Shown here: in pieces, positions 1 to 7,889 of the stretch
How positions within the stretch are numbered: the first letter of the stretch is position 1
Layout of the letters: each line of letters opens with the position of its first letter
Source of the DNA: Myxococcus terminator_A
GTDB lineage: Bacteria; Myxococcota; Myxococcia; Myxococcales; Myxococcaceae
Length of the DNA: 64,000 nt
Assembly (NCBI GenBank): GCA_049194865.1
Contig: JBLZWL010000003.1
Coordinates: 62,001 to 126,000 of the forward strand
Direction: 5' to 3'
Position numbers and translations under genes: made by a program
Notes under the pieces: generated by a model
What the model was told of the DNA's origin: nothing
Database searches by the model: none
The model's input: the letters and a program-made list of their open reading frames with translations, nothing else

Positions 1-2
1 CG

Positions 3-617
3 GACCGCTTCTCGAAGGCGGGGGTGATGACGGGTCGGCACGAGGGCAGCGCGCTGAACCAGATTCGCACCAATGAAATCGAGCTCGCGGAGCCGTGGGA
101 GATGCGCGAGTTCAACCTCTCGCCGCTGGGCCTGATGCCGACGACGATGAAGCTGACGCCCGCGATGCACTTCGAGAACACGCAGCTGCTGGCCACCTAC
201 CTGACGCAGAACAGCGCGGACGTGCTCGCCGAGCGGCACGTGGTGCCCGACACCTTTGGGGGCTTCCCGTTCCTGGCGGCCCACTCGCTGGTGCCGCTGG
301 ACATGTTCTGGCGCGCGCCGAGCGTGTCGAACGAGGTGCGCCACAAGTTCTCGCTCAACACGTGCAGCGGCTGCCACGCGGGTGAAACTCAGACGGAGTT
401 CGTCCATGTGGCACCCCGCTCACGAGGCGCGACGGCGGCGCTGTCGCCCTACCTGCGAGGCACCACGGTGACGGACCCGATGACGAAGTCGGTGCGCCCG
501 TTCGACGACCTCACCCGGCGCGCCGATGACTTGAAGGCGCTGGTGTGCGCGCCGACGGCGGGCCTCAAGTCCGTGGGCCTGGTGCCGTCCAACCTGCCGC
601 CCGCCCGCGTGCACTGA
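3..617 (+). CDS. C-terminal part of a CxxCH-containing secreted-type protein (5' end outside window)
   Basis: The reading frame is open from the first full codon, so the true start lies upstream of the window. The visible 204 residues have one CSGCH motif (CxxCH, a covalent heme c or thiol motif) about 120 residues from the window edge, followed by a region rich in charged and small residues. No further domain is recognisable. The single CxxCH suggests export to the periplasm or surface, but the signal peptide cannot be seen. A strong hairpin follows the stop codon. The function is unknown; the family resemblance is to large uncharacterised myxobacterial secreted proteins, and that is inference. 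Confidence 0.7.
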   Translation, partial: DRFSKAGVMTGRHEGSALNQIRTNEIELAEPWEMREFNLSPLGLMPTTMKLTPAMHFENTQLLATYLTQNSADVLAERHVVPDTFGGFPFLAAHSLVPLDMFWRAPSVSNEVRHKFSLNTCSGCHAGETQTEFVHVAPRSRGATAALSPYLRGTTVTDPMTKSVRPFDDLTRRADDLKALVCAPTAGLKSVGLVPSNLPPARVH

Positions 618-636
618 GCGACGCAAGACGACAGCG

Positions 637-664
637 GGCCCGGGGAGGAATCCCTCTCCGGGCC
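637..664 (+). terminator. Hairpin terminator after the CxxCH gene
   Basis: An 11-bp stem (GGCCCGGGGAG paired with CTCTCCGGGCC, one G-T wobble) has a 6-nt loop and begins 20 nt after the stop codon. There is no T-tract, which is common in this GC-rich genome. Confidence 0.5.
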
Positions 665-685
665 TCGTCAGGGTAGGCTTTGGAC

Positions 686-1087
686 ATGGCCCTCTCTCCT
701 GATGCATATGCCCGTCGCGATGCCAGCCACGCCCTGCATGCGAAGCTGCACGTCCAGCTCGAGGTAGACCGCGTCAAGCTACCGCCCTTCACCCCGGGCG
801 AGGCCGTGGTGGAAGGACGCATCGCCCGGATATTCCGAGGCAACCCGGCACAGCTCTCCACCCCCGTCTCCTTCGAGGTCCCCTGCTACCGCGAGGGAGA
901 CATGCTTCCCCCAAGCGGCATCCGCTGGAAGCTCGTCGAGTACCTGGAGCACGCCCGGTACATTGAAATCTACCTCGACACGAACGCGGTAGGATTCATG
1001 GATGCTGGGCCGGGCATCACCGTGGTCGAAGCCCTGTCAGACACGCCGCAGTTCGTCTTCAGCGACATTGACGACGAGGACGCGTAG
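686..1087 (+). CDS. Hypothetical protein, 133 aa
   Basis: A small cytoplasmic-looking protein without signal peptide or membrane segment. The middle (around residues 35-60) has the alternating pattern of a beta-rich fold (EAVVEGRIARIFRG), and the C-terminus is acidic (DIDDEDA). I chose the ATG at 686; an in-frame TTG lies two codons upstream. The gene ends 4 bp from the end of the convergent vWA gene, so the two transcripts share their 3' boundary. No family is recognised. Confidence 0.6.
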   Translation: MALSPDAYARRDASHALHAKLHVQLEVDRVKLPPFTPGEAVVEGRIARIFRGNPAQLSTPVSFEVPCYREGDMLPPSGIRWKLVEYLEHARYIEIYLDTNAVGFMDAGPGITVVEALSDTPQFVFSDIDDEDA

Positions 1088-1091
1088 CGCC

Positions 1092-1904
1092 TCACCGTCC
1101 GAAGCCACCCAGGGCCGTGCGGCTGAAGCTGGCGGCCCCCTGGCTCACGCGCACCGCGGACTGGCTGAACACCTGGAAGGCGGCGCGAATCTCCTGCGCT
1201 GTCTGGCCCGGCGTCAGAATCCATTTGTCCTCGATGCCCATCTCCAGGAACACGCGCCGGAAGTCCGTGCTCCCGTCGTCGATGCCCATCGCCGCGACGA
1301 TGTGGTTCTCCGCGCGGCGCAAGTCGTTCACCACCGCCGCCACGTCCTTGGCCCGAGCGCGACTGGAGTGCATGTCCGCGCCGTCGGTAATCAGCAGCGT
1401 CACCGTGCGCACCGGCACGCCGTTCCCGCTGAACTCCTGCGACTTCGCCAGCACCGTGCCCAGCAGCACCACCGCCTGGTCGTACAGCGGTGTGCCCTGG
1501 TCCGCGCTGTAGTTCTTCGAGTGCATCCGCACCACGTCCTCCAGCGGCCGGTAGGGATTGAGCACGTGGCCATTCAGGTAGCGGGTGTGGAAGAGGACGC
1601 CGTCCTTCTGCTTGCTCGCCAGCAGCGAGTCGAGCACCAGGTTGTGCCCGTCGCACACCGTCTTCGTGTGCCCGCCCGAGGAGATGCTCCCCGAGTCGTC
1701 CGGCATCACCGTCACCAGCACCACCTCGCTGGCCTGCACGTCCTCCACGCGCACGCCGAGCCCCGCCTGGATTTGCGCACCCAGGTCCACCACCGACAGC
1801 GCCTGCAACCCCGCGGGGCTCAGCACCCCTTCCGCGTGTGCATCCTCGAAGAGCTTCGTCACCGCCGTCTGGGGACCCCACGTCGACTTGCTCGTGCTGC
1901 TCAT
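1092..1904 (-). CDS. vWA-domain protein of the TerY-P-like triad
   Basis: This 270-aa protein is essentially one von Willebrand A domain. The MIDAS motif DxSxS is at residues 69-73 (DDSGS), followed by a threonine segment (GTPLYD) and the metal-coordinating LLITDGAD strand. No signal peptide is present, so it is probably cytosolic. It is the last gene of a minus-strand run PP2C, kinase, nicotinamidase-like hydrolase, vWA. The family knowledge used is that vWA, PP2C and kinase genes form the TerY-P triad of tellurite/stress (Ter) systems, where the vWA protein is thought to be a phospho-controlled metal-dependent scaffold. I start at ATG 1904 (MSSTSK); the upstream in-frame extension is low-complexity. 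TerY-like identity is inferred from motif and context. Confidence 0.8.
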   Translation of the reverse strand: MSSTSKSTWGPQTAVTKLFEDAHAEGVLSPAGLQALSVVDLGAQIQAGLGVRVEDVQASEVVLVTVMPDDSGSISSGGHTKTVCDGHNLVLDSLLASKQKDGVLFHTRYLNGHVLNPYRPLEDVVRMHSKNYSADQGTPLYDQAVVLLGTVLAKSQEFSGNGVPVRTVTLLITDGADMHSSRARAKDVAAVVNDLRRAENHIVAAMGIDDGSTDFRRVFLEMGIEDKWILTPGQTAQEIRAAFQVFSQSAVRVSQGAASFSRTALGGFGR

Positions 1905-2003
1905 GTCTGTCTCACTTTCTCCCTCGGTCCGAGGGCATGGCTCCGCCCGCCTCACTCCCCTCGGAACAAGGTCGGGTCTTCGTATTCGTGACGAAGGGAC
2001 AGC

Positions 2004-3068
2004 TCAGCCGATGCGCAGGTCCGGCCAGCTCATCAGCGGGTCCGTGGACTTCACCAGGTGCATGCCCGCGTCGGCGAAGCGCTTCAGCGCCGCGTCCGCC
2101 TGCGGGGTGAAGTCCGCCGCGAAGCCGCCCTTGCCGTCGGGCACCGTCACCGCGGACATGCAGTCGGTCAACAGATACACCTTGCGAGCCAGCGCCGCGT
2201 CCTGCGCGACGATTTCTCCGAGCAAATCATCGATGGAGCTCTTCACGCAGTGGCTCGCGGCCTGTCCGCCAATCACCACCGCGTCCGCCGTGAGCAGTGT
2301 CTTGAGGAACTGGGTATTGCGCTGTGCCAGCGGCTGGCCGTCATGCCGGCCCATCACCTCCGGCCTCAGCACGGAGTAGTTCTCGGTCAACGGGTTGCCG
2401 CCCTTCACCTCCGCCCAGGACTGCATGCCGCGCGCGTACGAGTGGAACAGCCGCGCCTCTTGCACCACGCCGGCCAGCGCGTGTCCGTCGCCTCCCAGGA
2501 GGCAGTGCGGCGGCCACAGGTACAGCGTGTACTTCCCCGCGCGCTCCAACTCCTCGCAGTAGTACTTCACCTGCTTGAGCAGCCAGGGGTAGTTGCCGCC
2601 GCACAGCCACTTCGCCATCGCGGGATTGGGCCGAGCCTGCCCGCGTTCGATGTGTTCGCGCGTCACCTCGCGGTACGGCGTGAGCGGCTTGTCATCCTGG
2701 TCCACCCAGAAGGACGGGAAGAAAATCTGGTACGCGAAGTGGGTGTCCAGCGTCGCCGTGACGTTCGTCAGCGCACCCAGGTTCTTGTAGATGAACTCGG
2801 CGATGCGGCGGCTGTCGTCCACCGCGCCGCGTCCGCTGCGCCCCGCGACGTAGAGCGAGCCCTCCGGGAAGCAGAAGTCCTTCTGCACATCGATGAGCAG
2901 CAGGTGCAGGTTGAACCCATCCGCCGCCGCCGAGGTGACTCCGTGCGCGCCCCGCCACGCGCCCGCCTCCAACTGGAGCCTCCCCGCGTCCGGGCCATAG
3001 CTGTACTGCCCCGCGTGGTCCGCCCGGTAGAAGCCAGGCATCGGAAGTTCCTTCAGGTGCTTCTTCAT
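2004..3068 (-). CDS. Isochorismatase/nicotinamidase-like cysteine hydrolase
   Basis: This 354-aa protein has an isochorismatase-fold core. It carries the LLLIDVQKDF strand with the catalytic Asp at residue 60 and the nucleophile Cys at about residue 274 in AASHCVKSS. Classical nicotinamidase (PncA) is about 210 aa; this protein has a 50-residue N-terminal extension and a long insert (around residues 130-220, rich in Tyr and Trp), so the substrate could be another amide. It sits between the kinase and vWA genes, and the upstream regulator is an NrtR-type regulator of NAD metabolism. That context favours nicotinamide or a related NAD breakdown product as substrate. ATG 3068 is chosen because an AAGGGGG ribosome binding site lies 5-11 nt upstream. 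Enzyme class is firm; the substrate is inference. Confidence 0.82.
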   Translation of the reverse strand: MKKHLKELPMPGFYRADHAGQYSYGPDAGRLQLEAGAWRGAHGVTSAAADGFNLHLLLIDVQKDFCFPEGSLYVAGRSGRGAVDDSRRIAEFIYKNLGALTNVTATLDTHFAYQIFFPSFWVDQDDKPLTPYREVTREHIERGQARPNPAMAKWLCGGNYPWLLKQVKYYCEELERAGKYTLYLWPPHCLLGGDGHALAGVVQEARLFHSYARGMQSWAEVKGGNPLTENYSVLRPEVMGRHDGQPLAQRNTQFLKTLLTADAVVIGGQAASHCVKSSIDDLLGEIVAQDAALARKVYLLTDCMSAVTVPDGKGGFAADFTPQADAALKRFADAGMHLVKSTDPLMSWPDLRIG

Positions 3069-3104
3069 CGCGCTACCCCCTTGTGAAGAACTCAATGTGT
3101 CCGC

Positions 3105-4979
3105 TCACGCCATCCGCAGCGTGGTGAGGTCCTGTCTGCCCACCACCAACAACCCCTGCCGAGTCAGCAGGAGCTGACAACCCGAGTCCGCGAAGGGCTC
3201 GGCATCCGGAAACTCACGCACGGCCTCCAGCCGGCCGTTGCGCGACTCCACGCGGGTGAGGCCCACGTCCGTCGCACAGAACAGCGCCTCCCCCACCGCG
3301 CACCGTCCGCTCCGGAACGCGCCGCCCAGCCACGAGCCATCTCCCGCCTCGGCCACGTCGCTCGCGCGCACCACGCCGTCCGAGCCCACCACCACGCAGT
3401 GGTGCCGCGTGCGCCCCGCCGTCTCCTCCGCGAGGAACAGCCACGCGAGCGCCCCGTCGAAGACACAGTCCGCGTCCACGAGCTGTCCCGATGGCCACGG
3501 CAACACGAGCCCGTCTCGCAATCCCAGACGCTCCGCATCGAAGACGAACGCGCCCCGCAGTCCGCCCGCGCGGTGGAAGCCCAGGCCGAAGCGGGGCCCC
3601 ACGAACAGGCGCGTCTGTCCCTCCAGCACGTCGCCGATGCGCTCCTGGCCATGCGCGCCGTCCCGCCACAGTCCGCCACCCACCGCCCAGTAGCGATGCC
3701 TCGCATTGGCGGCGAAGGCCGGGCGTCCCTCGGGGACATCCACGCTCAGGCGCTCGGGCGCGCGCTCCGGGACGAGCACCGCCACCACACCGTCGCGCGC
3801 CACCAGCGTCGCCTCCCCTTGCAGCGACCATCGCAGGGAAGGGTCCAGCGGTCCGCGCAGTGTCACGCGTCCGTCCTCGCGCCGATAGGCACCATCCGCG
3901 TGGTACAGCCAGCGCGGGACGCCCTCCTCCACGCTCGCGTGCACCAGGACGCCGCGCGTGGAGAACAGGCGCGTCGCCGTCACCTGACCTCGGGCCGAGG
4001 TGACAGGCGTGCTCGCCGCCACCGCGTGAGGCTGACAGGTGGGGCAGGCGCTCCGTGCATGTTCGACGCCGCACGATGCGCACGCGGTGAAGCGCAGGCC
4101 CTCCAGCATTTGCAACGGGAAGACACCGCGCAGGTCCTCCACGAAGACGCGGTGCAGGTGGTGGAGCACGTCATCCGGCAGCGTGCTCAGGGGGAGCGCG
4201 GGCTTCGGATACTGCACGTCCGGATGGAAGACGGTGATGCGCTGGAGCAACCGCCCCGCCGGAGTCGTCCGCGCCGCAGGAGACTTCGCCCGGTGCACCC
4301 CGCCATGAGGCCCCACGCACAGGAGAGTCTGCATCGCGGCCACGGTGAAGCCATACCAATCACTCGCATCCGAGGCGGGCTTCGTCGGGACGAGGCTCGT
4401 CGCGCCGCCCAGGCGCACCGGGTCGAGGAAGCGCTCGGTGAACACCGAGCACAGGAAGCCTCCGAACTGGAAGCTGTCCGCGTCGATGAGGTGCGCGTCC
4501 GCGGTCCCCGTCACCAGCACGTTCAAATCGTTGAAGTCGCCCACCACCACGCCCGAGGCATGCACTCCGGCGAGCGTCCGATGCAGCCCACACAGCACCT
4601 CGACCGCGCGCGCGGACGTGGCGCCGACGCGGCGGAACGAGGGCTCGCTGAAGCGTCGCAGGGACTCCACGCCGTCCAGCTTGCGCATCGCATAGCCCAG
4701 CACCCTCTGTCCTGTCGGGTCCGTGGCGAGCGCCTGCGGCGTCACCACCCGCCCCGGCAAGCCCGTGGGGAAGGCGCGCAGCTTTCGCTGATGCTCCTCC
4801 AGGCGGACCCGGGCGGCGGCCTGTTCGACGACGAGCCCCGTGTAGTCCGGGTGCTCGGGCTGCTTGAACACCTTGAGCGCTCGGCCCTTGCCCAGGTCGA
4901 ACACATCCGCCTCGCCGCCCTTGCCCAGCGCCTTCGCGGGATTGAGCCGCACCTTCTTGCCTTCGAGCCAGAGGTCCAT
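3105..4979 (-). CDS. Protein kinase-like protein with zinc ribbon, TerY-P-like triad
   Basis: This 624-aa protein has a divergent protein-kinase fold at its N-terminus. The glycine loop GKGGEADVF is at residues 19-27, the ATP-binding Lys is near residue 36 (ALKVFK), the catalytic loop is GDFNDLN with Asp148 and Asn153, and LIDADSF at 164-170 replaces DFG. Residues 300-315 form a four-Cys zinc ribbon (CASC and CPTC). The C-terminal 300 residues look like beta-propeller or repeated beta-sheet sequence. Such a divergent kinase with zinc ribbon beside PP2C and vWA genes matches the TerY-P triad. The gene begins 4 nt after the PP2C stop codon, indicating translational coupling. The target of phosphorylation is unknown; the vWA protein is the obvious candidate. 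Confidence 0.8.
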   Translation of the reverse strand: MDLWLEGKKVRLNPAKALGKGGEADVFDLGKGRALKVFKQPEHPDYTGLVVEQAAARVRLEEHQRKLRAFPTGLPGRVVTPQALATDPTGQRVLGYAMRKLDGVESLRRFSEPSFRRVGATSARAVEVLCGLHRTLAGVHASGVVVGDFNDLNVLVTGTADAHLIDADSFQFGGFLCSVFTERFLDPVRLGGATSLVPTKPASDASDWYGFTVAAMQTLLCVGPHGGVHRAKSPAARTTPAGRLLQRITVFHPDVQYPKPALPLSTLPDDVLHHLHRVFVEDLRGVFPLQMLEGLRFTACASCGVEHARSACPTCQPHAVAASTPVTSARGQVTATRLFSTRGVLVHASVEEGVPRWLYHADGAYRREDGRVTLRGPLDPSLRWSLQGEATLVARDGVVAVLVPERAPERLSVDVPEGRPAFAANARHRYWAVGGGLWRDGAHGQERIGDVLEGQTRLFVGPRFGLGFHRAGGLRGAFVFDAERLGLRDGLVLPWPSGQLVDADCVFDGALAWLFLAEETAGRTRHHCVVVGSDGVVRASDVAEAGDGSWLGGAFRSGRCAVGEALFCATDVGLTRVESRNGRLEAVREFPDAEPFADSGCQLLLTRQGLLVVGRQDLTTLRMA

Positions 4980-4983
4980 GGCC

Positions 4984-5787
4984 TCACGCCCTCCCCATGC
5001 GGCGACGGAGCACCACCATCGTCGTGTCATCCGCGAGCAGGCCCGGCGTGCGCTCCAGTCGCCGCGCCTCGAAGTCAGCGCGCGCGTGCTCGCGGTTGAG
5101 CATCGCCAGCCTGCGCCGCAGCGCATCCGGGTTCGCGAAGTAGCGGTCCTCCGTCCAGAAGCGCGACAGCTCCCCCACCCGCTCGTCGCTCCCGGGAAGG
5201 CGCGCCTCCGCCAGCTTCGCTAAATCGGAGACACCATCCGTCCCGAGCATCAGCGCATGCACGTCCCGCGTCGGCACCAGGGCCTGCGCGACGAGCGGCG
5301 TCTGGGTTCCGCCCGACAAGGCATACGCGAGGTAGGGCGGCGCGTTGTTCGGGAAGGGCCCCAGCACCTGCACCTCGCCGTTGAGGCACCACACCCCATC
5401 CCCCGCGGAGAAGACGAGCGTGTGAGAGGGCGTCAGCACCGCGCCCACCACCGTGAAGAGGAAGTCCCCCAGTGTGTCGCGGCCGAGCTCCCCCCGAAGC
5501 TCGCTCAGCAGACACAGCACGTCCTCCCTCAGTCCGGGAAGGAACCCGGCTTCATCCACACGCCCGTCTTCCGCCAGTCGCACCAGCGCCGCCTGCGCCA
5601 CCCGCCGCACGCCGAGCTGCGCGCCCAGCTCACTGCACGGCTGGCTTCCACAGCCGTCCGCCACCACCGCCACCAGCCCGTGCTCGCTGGCCCGCACGCA
5701 CCAGGCATCCTGGTTGTTGCGCCCCGCCCTCGCGTGCTCCCGGCCCTGCACGGAGGCGGCGGCGACATCGAAGGGCAGCGAGGACAT
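4984..5787 (-). CDS. PP2C-family Ser/Thr phosphatase, TerY-P-like triad
   Basis: This 267-aa PP2C phosphatase has the metal-binding motifs in order: NNQDAW (Asp27), VVADGCG (Asp44-Gly45), LGTDGVSDL, and the terminal LADDTTMVVL. It probably reverses phosphorylation by the adjacent kinase. The start at 5787 is supported by a GGGAG sequence about 8 nt upstream. A longer in-frame start at 5994 would place the start codon inside the operator palindrome and is unlikely. If transcription starts near the palindrome, the mRNA has a leader of about 190 nt. First gene of the four-gene operon. Confidence 0.85.
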   Translation of the reverse strand: MSSLPFDVAAASVQGREHARAGRNNQDAWCVRASEHGLVAVVADGCGSQPCSELGAQLGVRRVAQAALVRLAEDGRVDEAGFLPGLREDVLCLLSELRGELGRDTLGDFLFTVVGAVLTPSHTLVFSAGDGVWCLNGEVQVLGPFPNNAPPYLAYALSGGTQTPLVAQALVPTRDVHALMLGTDGVSDLAKLAEARLPGSDERVGELSRFWTEDRYFANPDALRRRLAMLNREHARADFEARRLERTPGLLADDTTMVVLRRRMGRA

Positions 5788-5974
5788 GGCTCTCCCGTGG
5801 CCCGCGAACGGGCTCGGCTCGGCGAAGGTGCTGCAAGGTGACGCGCCTCGTCCCCCGGGCTCCCCGAGAGCGGCGGCCTCCCACGCCCCGAAGAGGGACT
5901 CCACGGGCCGCGCCTCTCCTCTGGTGGCGGCGTCCCGCGGAGCCTCGCTCCGGATTCGTGTAGCTACGACACCA

Positions 5975-5999
5975 ACATAGTGTCTGAACGACACTATGT
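5975..5999 (-). promoter_or_regulatory. Perfect palindromic operator, candidate NrtR site for the triad operon
   Basis: Two perfect 10-bp arms (ACATAGTGTC and GACACTATGT) flank a 5-nt spacer (TGAAC). A partly matching element, CATAGTGTC-N5-CACAC, lies just upstream of the regulator gene. NrtR-family sites are known GTGTC/GACAC palindromes. The site lies about 190 bp upstream of the PP2C start codon, between the regulator gene and the operon. Confidence 0.7.
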
Positions 6000-6018
6000 C
6001 AACGCAATCGCGGACCGG

Positions 6019-6039
6019 ACGGGAGGACAGGCCTCCCGT
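6019..6039 (-). terminator. Hairpin terminator after the NrtR-like gene
   Basis: Perfect 8-bp arms (ACGGGAGG and CCTCCCGT) with a 5-nt loop lie about 22 nt beyond the regulator's stop codon and before the operator. This separates the regulator transcript from the triad operon. No T-tract. Confidence 0.45.
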
Positions 6040-6060
6040 GAGCTGGTGGACAGCGGGGCG

Positions 6061-6750
6061 TCAGAGCTCGAAGTTGAAGCCGGCCTTCTCGAGCTGGCGG
6101 TACTTCTTGTGGTCGAACCGGTAGAGGCGCGCGGCGCGATGGGAGACGTCCTGCTCCACCTCGTCCAGCTCCTCCAGCAGGTCCATGGCCAGGATTTTCT
6201 TGCGGAAGTTGCGCTTGTCGAGGTCGCGCTCCAACACGACTTCGTACAGGCGCTGGAGCTGGGTGAGGGTGAACTTGGGCGGCAGCAGCTCGAAGCCGAT
6301 GGGCTGGTAGCGCACCTTGCCCTTGAGGCGCTGGAGCGCGGTGTTGAGGATGTCCGCGTGGTCGAACGCCAGCTTGGGCGTATCCCAGACGGAGAACCAC
6401 GCGGCCTCGCGGGCGTCGGTGGCGGCGCGCAGCACGTGGGCACTGAGCTTCACCAGCGCGAAGTACGCCACGGTGATGACCCGGCCCCGAGGGTCCCTCT
6501 CCGGCTCGCCGAAGGTGAAGAGCTGCTCCAGGTGCCCGGGACGCAGGCCGGACTCCTCCTCCAACTCGCGCCGAGCGGCGGCCTCGAGCGACTCGTCCAT
6601 CTTCACGAAGCCACCCGGCAGCGCCCAGCGGCCCTCGAAGGGCTCCACCCCGCGCTGGATGAGCAGCACCTTCAGGTCATCGTCGTCCAGGCCGAAGACG
6701 ACGCAGTCCACCGTCAACGAAGGTCTCGGGTACTCGTAGGTGTAGCTCAC
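6061..6750 (-). CDS. nrtR: NrtR-type Nudix transcriptional regulator
   Basis: This 229-aa protein has an N-terminal Nudix domain and a C-terminal winged helix, the layout of NrtR regulators of NAD metabolism, which sense ADP-ribose-type ligands. The N-terminus (SYTYEYPRPSLTVD) is typical of the family. The Nudix box GX5EX7REXXEEXG is complete (residues about 50-72), so a catalytically active protein cannot be excluded; many NrtR proteins have lost catalysis. The C-terminal helix-rich segment (RNFRKKILAMDLLEELDEVE) fits the winged helix. I chose GTG 6750; an earlier GTG at 6777 would overlap the operator-like sequence. The likely targets are its own promoter and the downstream triad operon. 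Regulator class is fairly secure; target genes are inferred from the operator. Confidence 0.82.
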   Translation of the reverse strand: MSYTYEYPRPSLTVDCVVFGLDDDDLKVLLIQRGVEPFEGRWALPGGFVKMDESLEAAARRELEEESGLRPGHLEQLFTFGEPERDPRGRVITVAYFALVKLSAHVLRAATDAREAAWFSVWDTPKLAFDHADILNTALQRLKGKVRYQPIGFELLPPKFTLTQLQRLYEVVLERDLDKRNFRKKILAMDLLEELDEVEQDVSHRAARLYRFDHKKYRQLEKAGFNFEL

Positions 6751-6760
6751 GGCGCACCGG

Positions 6761-6779
6761 CATAGTGTCCGGAGCACAC
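6761..6779 (-). promoter_or_regulatory. Imperfect copy of the operator upstream of nrtR
   Basis: CATAGTGTC followed by a 5-nt spacer and CACAC reproduces one full half-site and the core of the other half-site of the palindrome at 5975-5999. It ends 11 bp before the chosen nrtR start, which suggests autoregulation. Confidence 0.55.
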
Positions 6780-6803
6780 CCGAGTCAACGAGGGCGCTGC
6801 CCG

Positions 6804-7808
6804 CTACACGTCGACCATGCGGGACAGCTTGCGCCAGTCGACGAGTTGGACGCTCTCCTCGGCCAGGTCGAACTCCACCGAGCGCCGCAGGCCGATGACG
6901 TCGCCGCCCATCTGGAAGGGCACGTCGCGGTCGAAGTCCATGCGCAGGCGCTGGACGAACCAGTCATTCATGTGCGGCAGCGGGTGCTCGCCGCGCCACA
7001 GCTTGAACATGTTGCGCGTGGCCTCCATCACCCCGCCGCCGTAGACGCGCACGGAGAGCCGGTGCGGCACGCTCTGGGCGAAGGGGAAGGCCTTGAAGCC
7101 GAAGCCCCACTCGGGCGTCGTGGCGGCGCCGGCCACGCCCGCGGGCCCTTCGTACAGGAGCGCGCCCTTCTCTCCGTTGGGCACCGGAATCACGTTGCCG
7201 CGAGCGTCCACGGTGAGGGCGGGCTCGCCCACGTTGTAGACGGACACCCGGGGGTTGCCGGAGCCGAACATGTGCCGAGGCACCGTCCGGGTGAACATGG
7301 CGGTGAGGTAGCCGCGCAGGCCGGCCTGCTGGCTGCGCAGCGGACCCGCGGAGGCGAGCTGATCCTTGAAGTCCTGAATCATCTCCGCGTCCCAGCCCGT
7401 GCCGGCGAAGGGCGCCACCTTGCCCTCCACGCGCACCAGGGAGAAGGGGCGCGTGGGCGGCAGGACTTCGCGCATGGCGGCGATCTGCTTGAGCGCCACC
7501 GCGGGCCGGGGGGCGCCGGTGACGCGGGCCCAGGCGTTGCCGGTGCCCATGGGGAGCACGCCGATGGCCGGCAGGGCCACGCCCGCCGCGCGCAGCTCGT
7601 TGAGCAATCCGGTGATGGTGCCGTCGCCGCCGCCAGCCAGCAGCAGGGAGGGAGGGTTGGGCCGCAGCTCGGAAATCCAGGAACGGGCCTCTTCGAGCGA
7701 GCGGGTGAGCGCCAAGCGAGCCTTCGGGAGGAAGCGCTGCACCAGGCCGCCGACTCCCTCGGAGCCCCGGCGTGCGCGCAGATTGACGAGGACGGCGATG
7801 TCGGTCAT
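6804..7808 (-). CDS. Diacylglycerol/lipid kinase family protein
   Basis: This 334-aa protein has the DAGK catalytic domain signature: the phosphate-binding LLLAGGGDGTITGLLNEL around residue 65 and GTGNAWARV around residue 100. The C-terminal half matches the YegS/DgkB-type lipid-binding beta domain. It would phosphorylate diacylglycerol or a sphingosine-like lipid at the inner membrane face. Length is normal for the family (about 300-340 aa). ATG 7808 (MTDIAVLVNLRA) is chosen because the upstream ten residues are Pro-rich and not conserved-looking. It is separated by a hairpin from the dehydrogenase gene upstream. The lipid substrate cannot be told from the sequence. Confidence 0.85.
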   Translation of the reverse strand: MTDIAVLVNLRARRGSEGVGGLVQRFLPKARLALTRSLEEARSWISELRPNPPSLLLAGGGDGTITGLLNELRAAGVALPAIGVLPMGTGNAWARVTGAPRPAVALKQIAAMREVLPPTRPFSLVRVEGKVAPFAGTGWDAEMIQDFKDQLASAGPLRSQQAGLRGYLTAMFTRTVPRHMFGSGNPRVSVYNVGEPALTVDARGNVIPVPNGEKGALLYEGPAGVAGAATTPEWGFGFKAFPFAQSVPHRLSVRVYGGGVMEATRNMFKLWRGEHPLPHMNDWFVQRLRMDFDRDVPFQMGGDVIGLRRSVEFDLAEESVQLVDWRKLSRMVDV

Positions 7809-7844
7809 GGCGGCGGGACTTTCCCCGGGCCGTGTCATGGCCCG

Positions 7845-7876
7845 GTCACGGGCCCGCGATGGACCTGGCCCGTGAC
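7845..7876 (-). terminator. Hairpin between SDR and lipid kinase genes
   Basis: Perfect 10-bp arms (GTCACGGGCC and GGCCCGTGAC) with a 12-nt loop lie just after the stop codon of the minus-strand dehydrogenase. No T-tract. Confidence 0.5.
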
Positions 7877-7889
7877 GACAATGTGCGTC

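Noticed and set aside
3399..5099. Long plus-strand open frame of 566 codons opposite the kinase gene
   Set aside because: It is the antisense shadow of the kinase gene, common at high GC. Composition is His/Arg/Ala-rich with no domain and no ribosome binding site.
5788..5994. N-terminal extension of PP2C starting at ATG 5994
   Set aside because: The start codon would lie within the operator palindrome, the extension is low-complexity and a good ribosome binding site precedes 5787.
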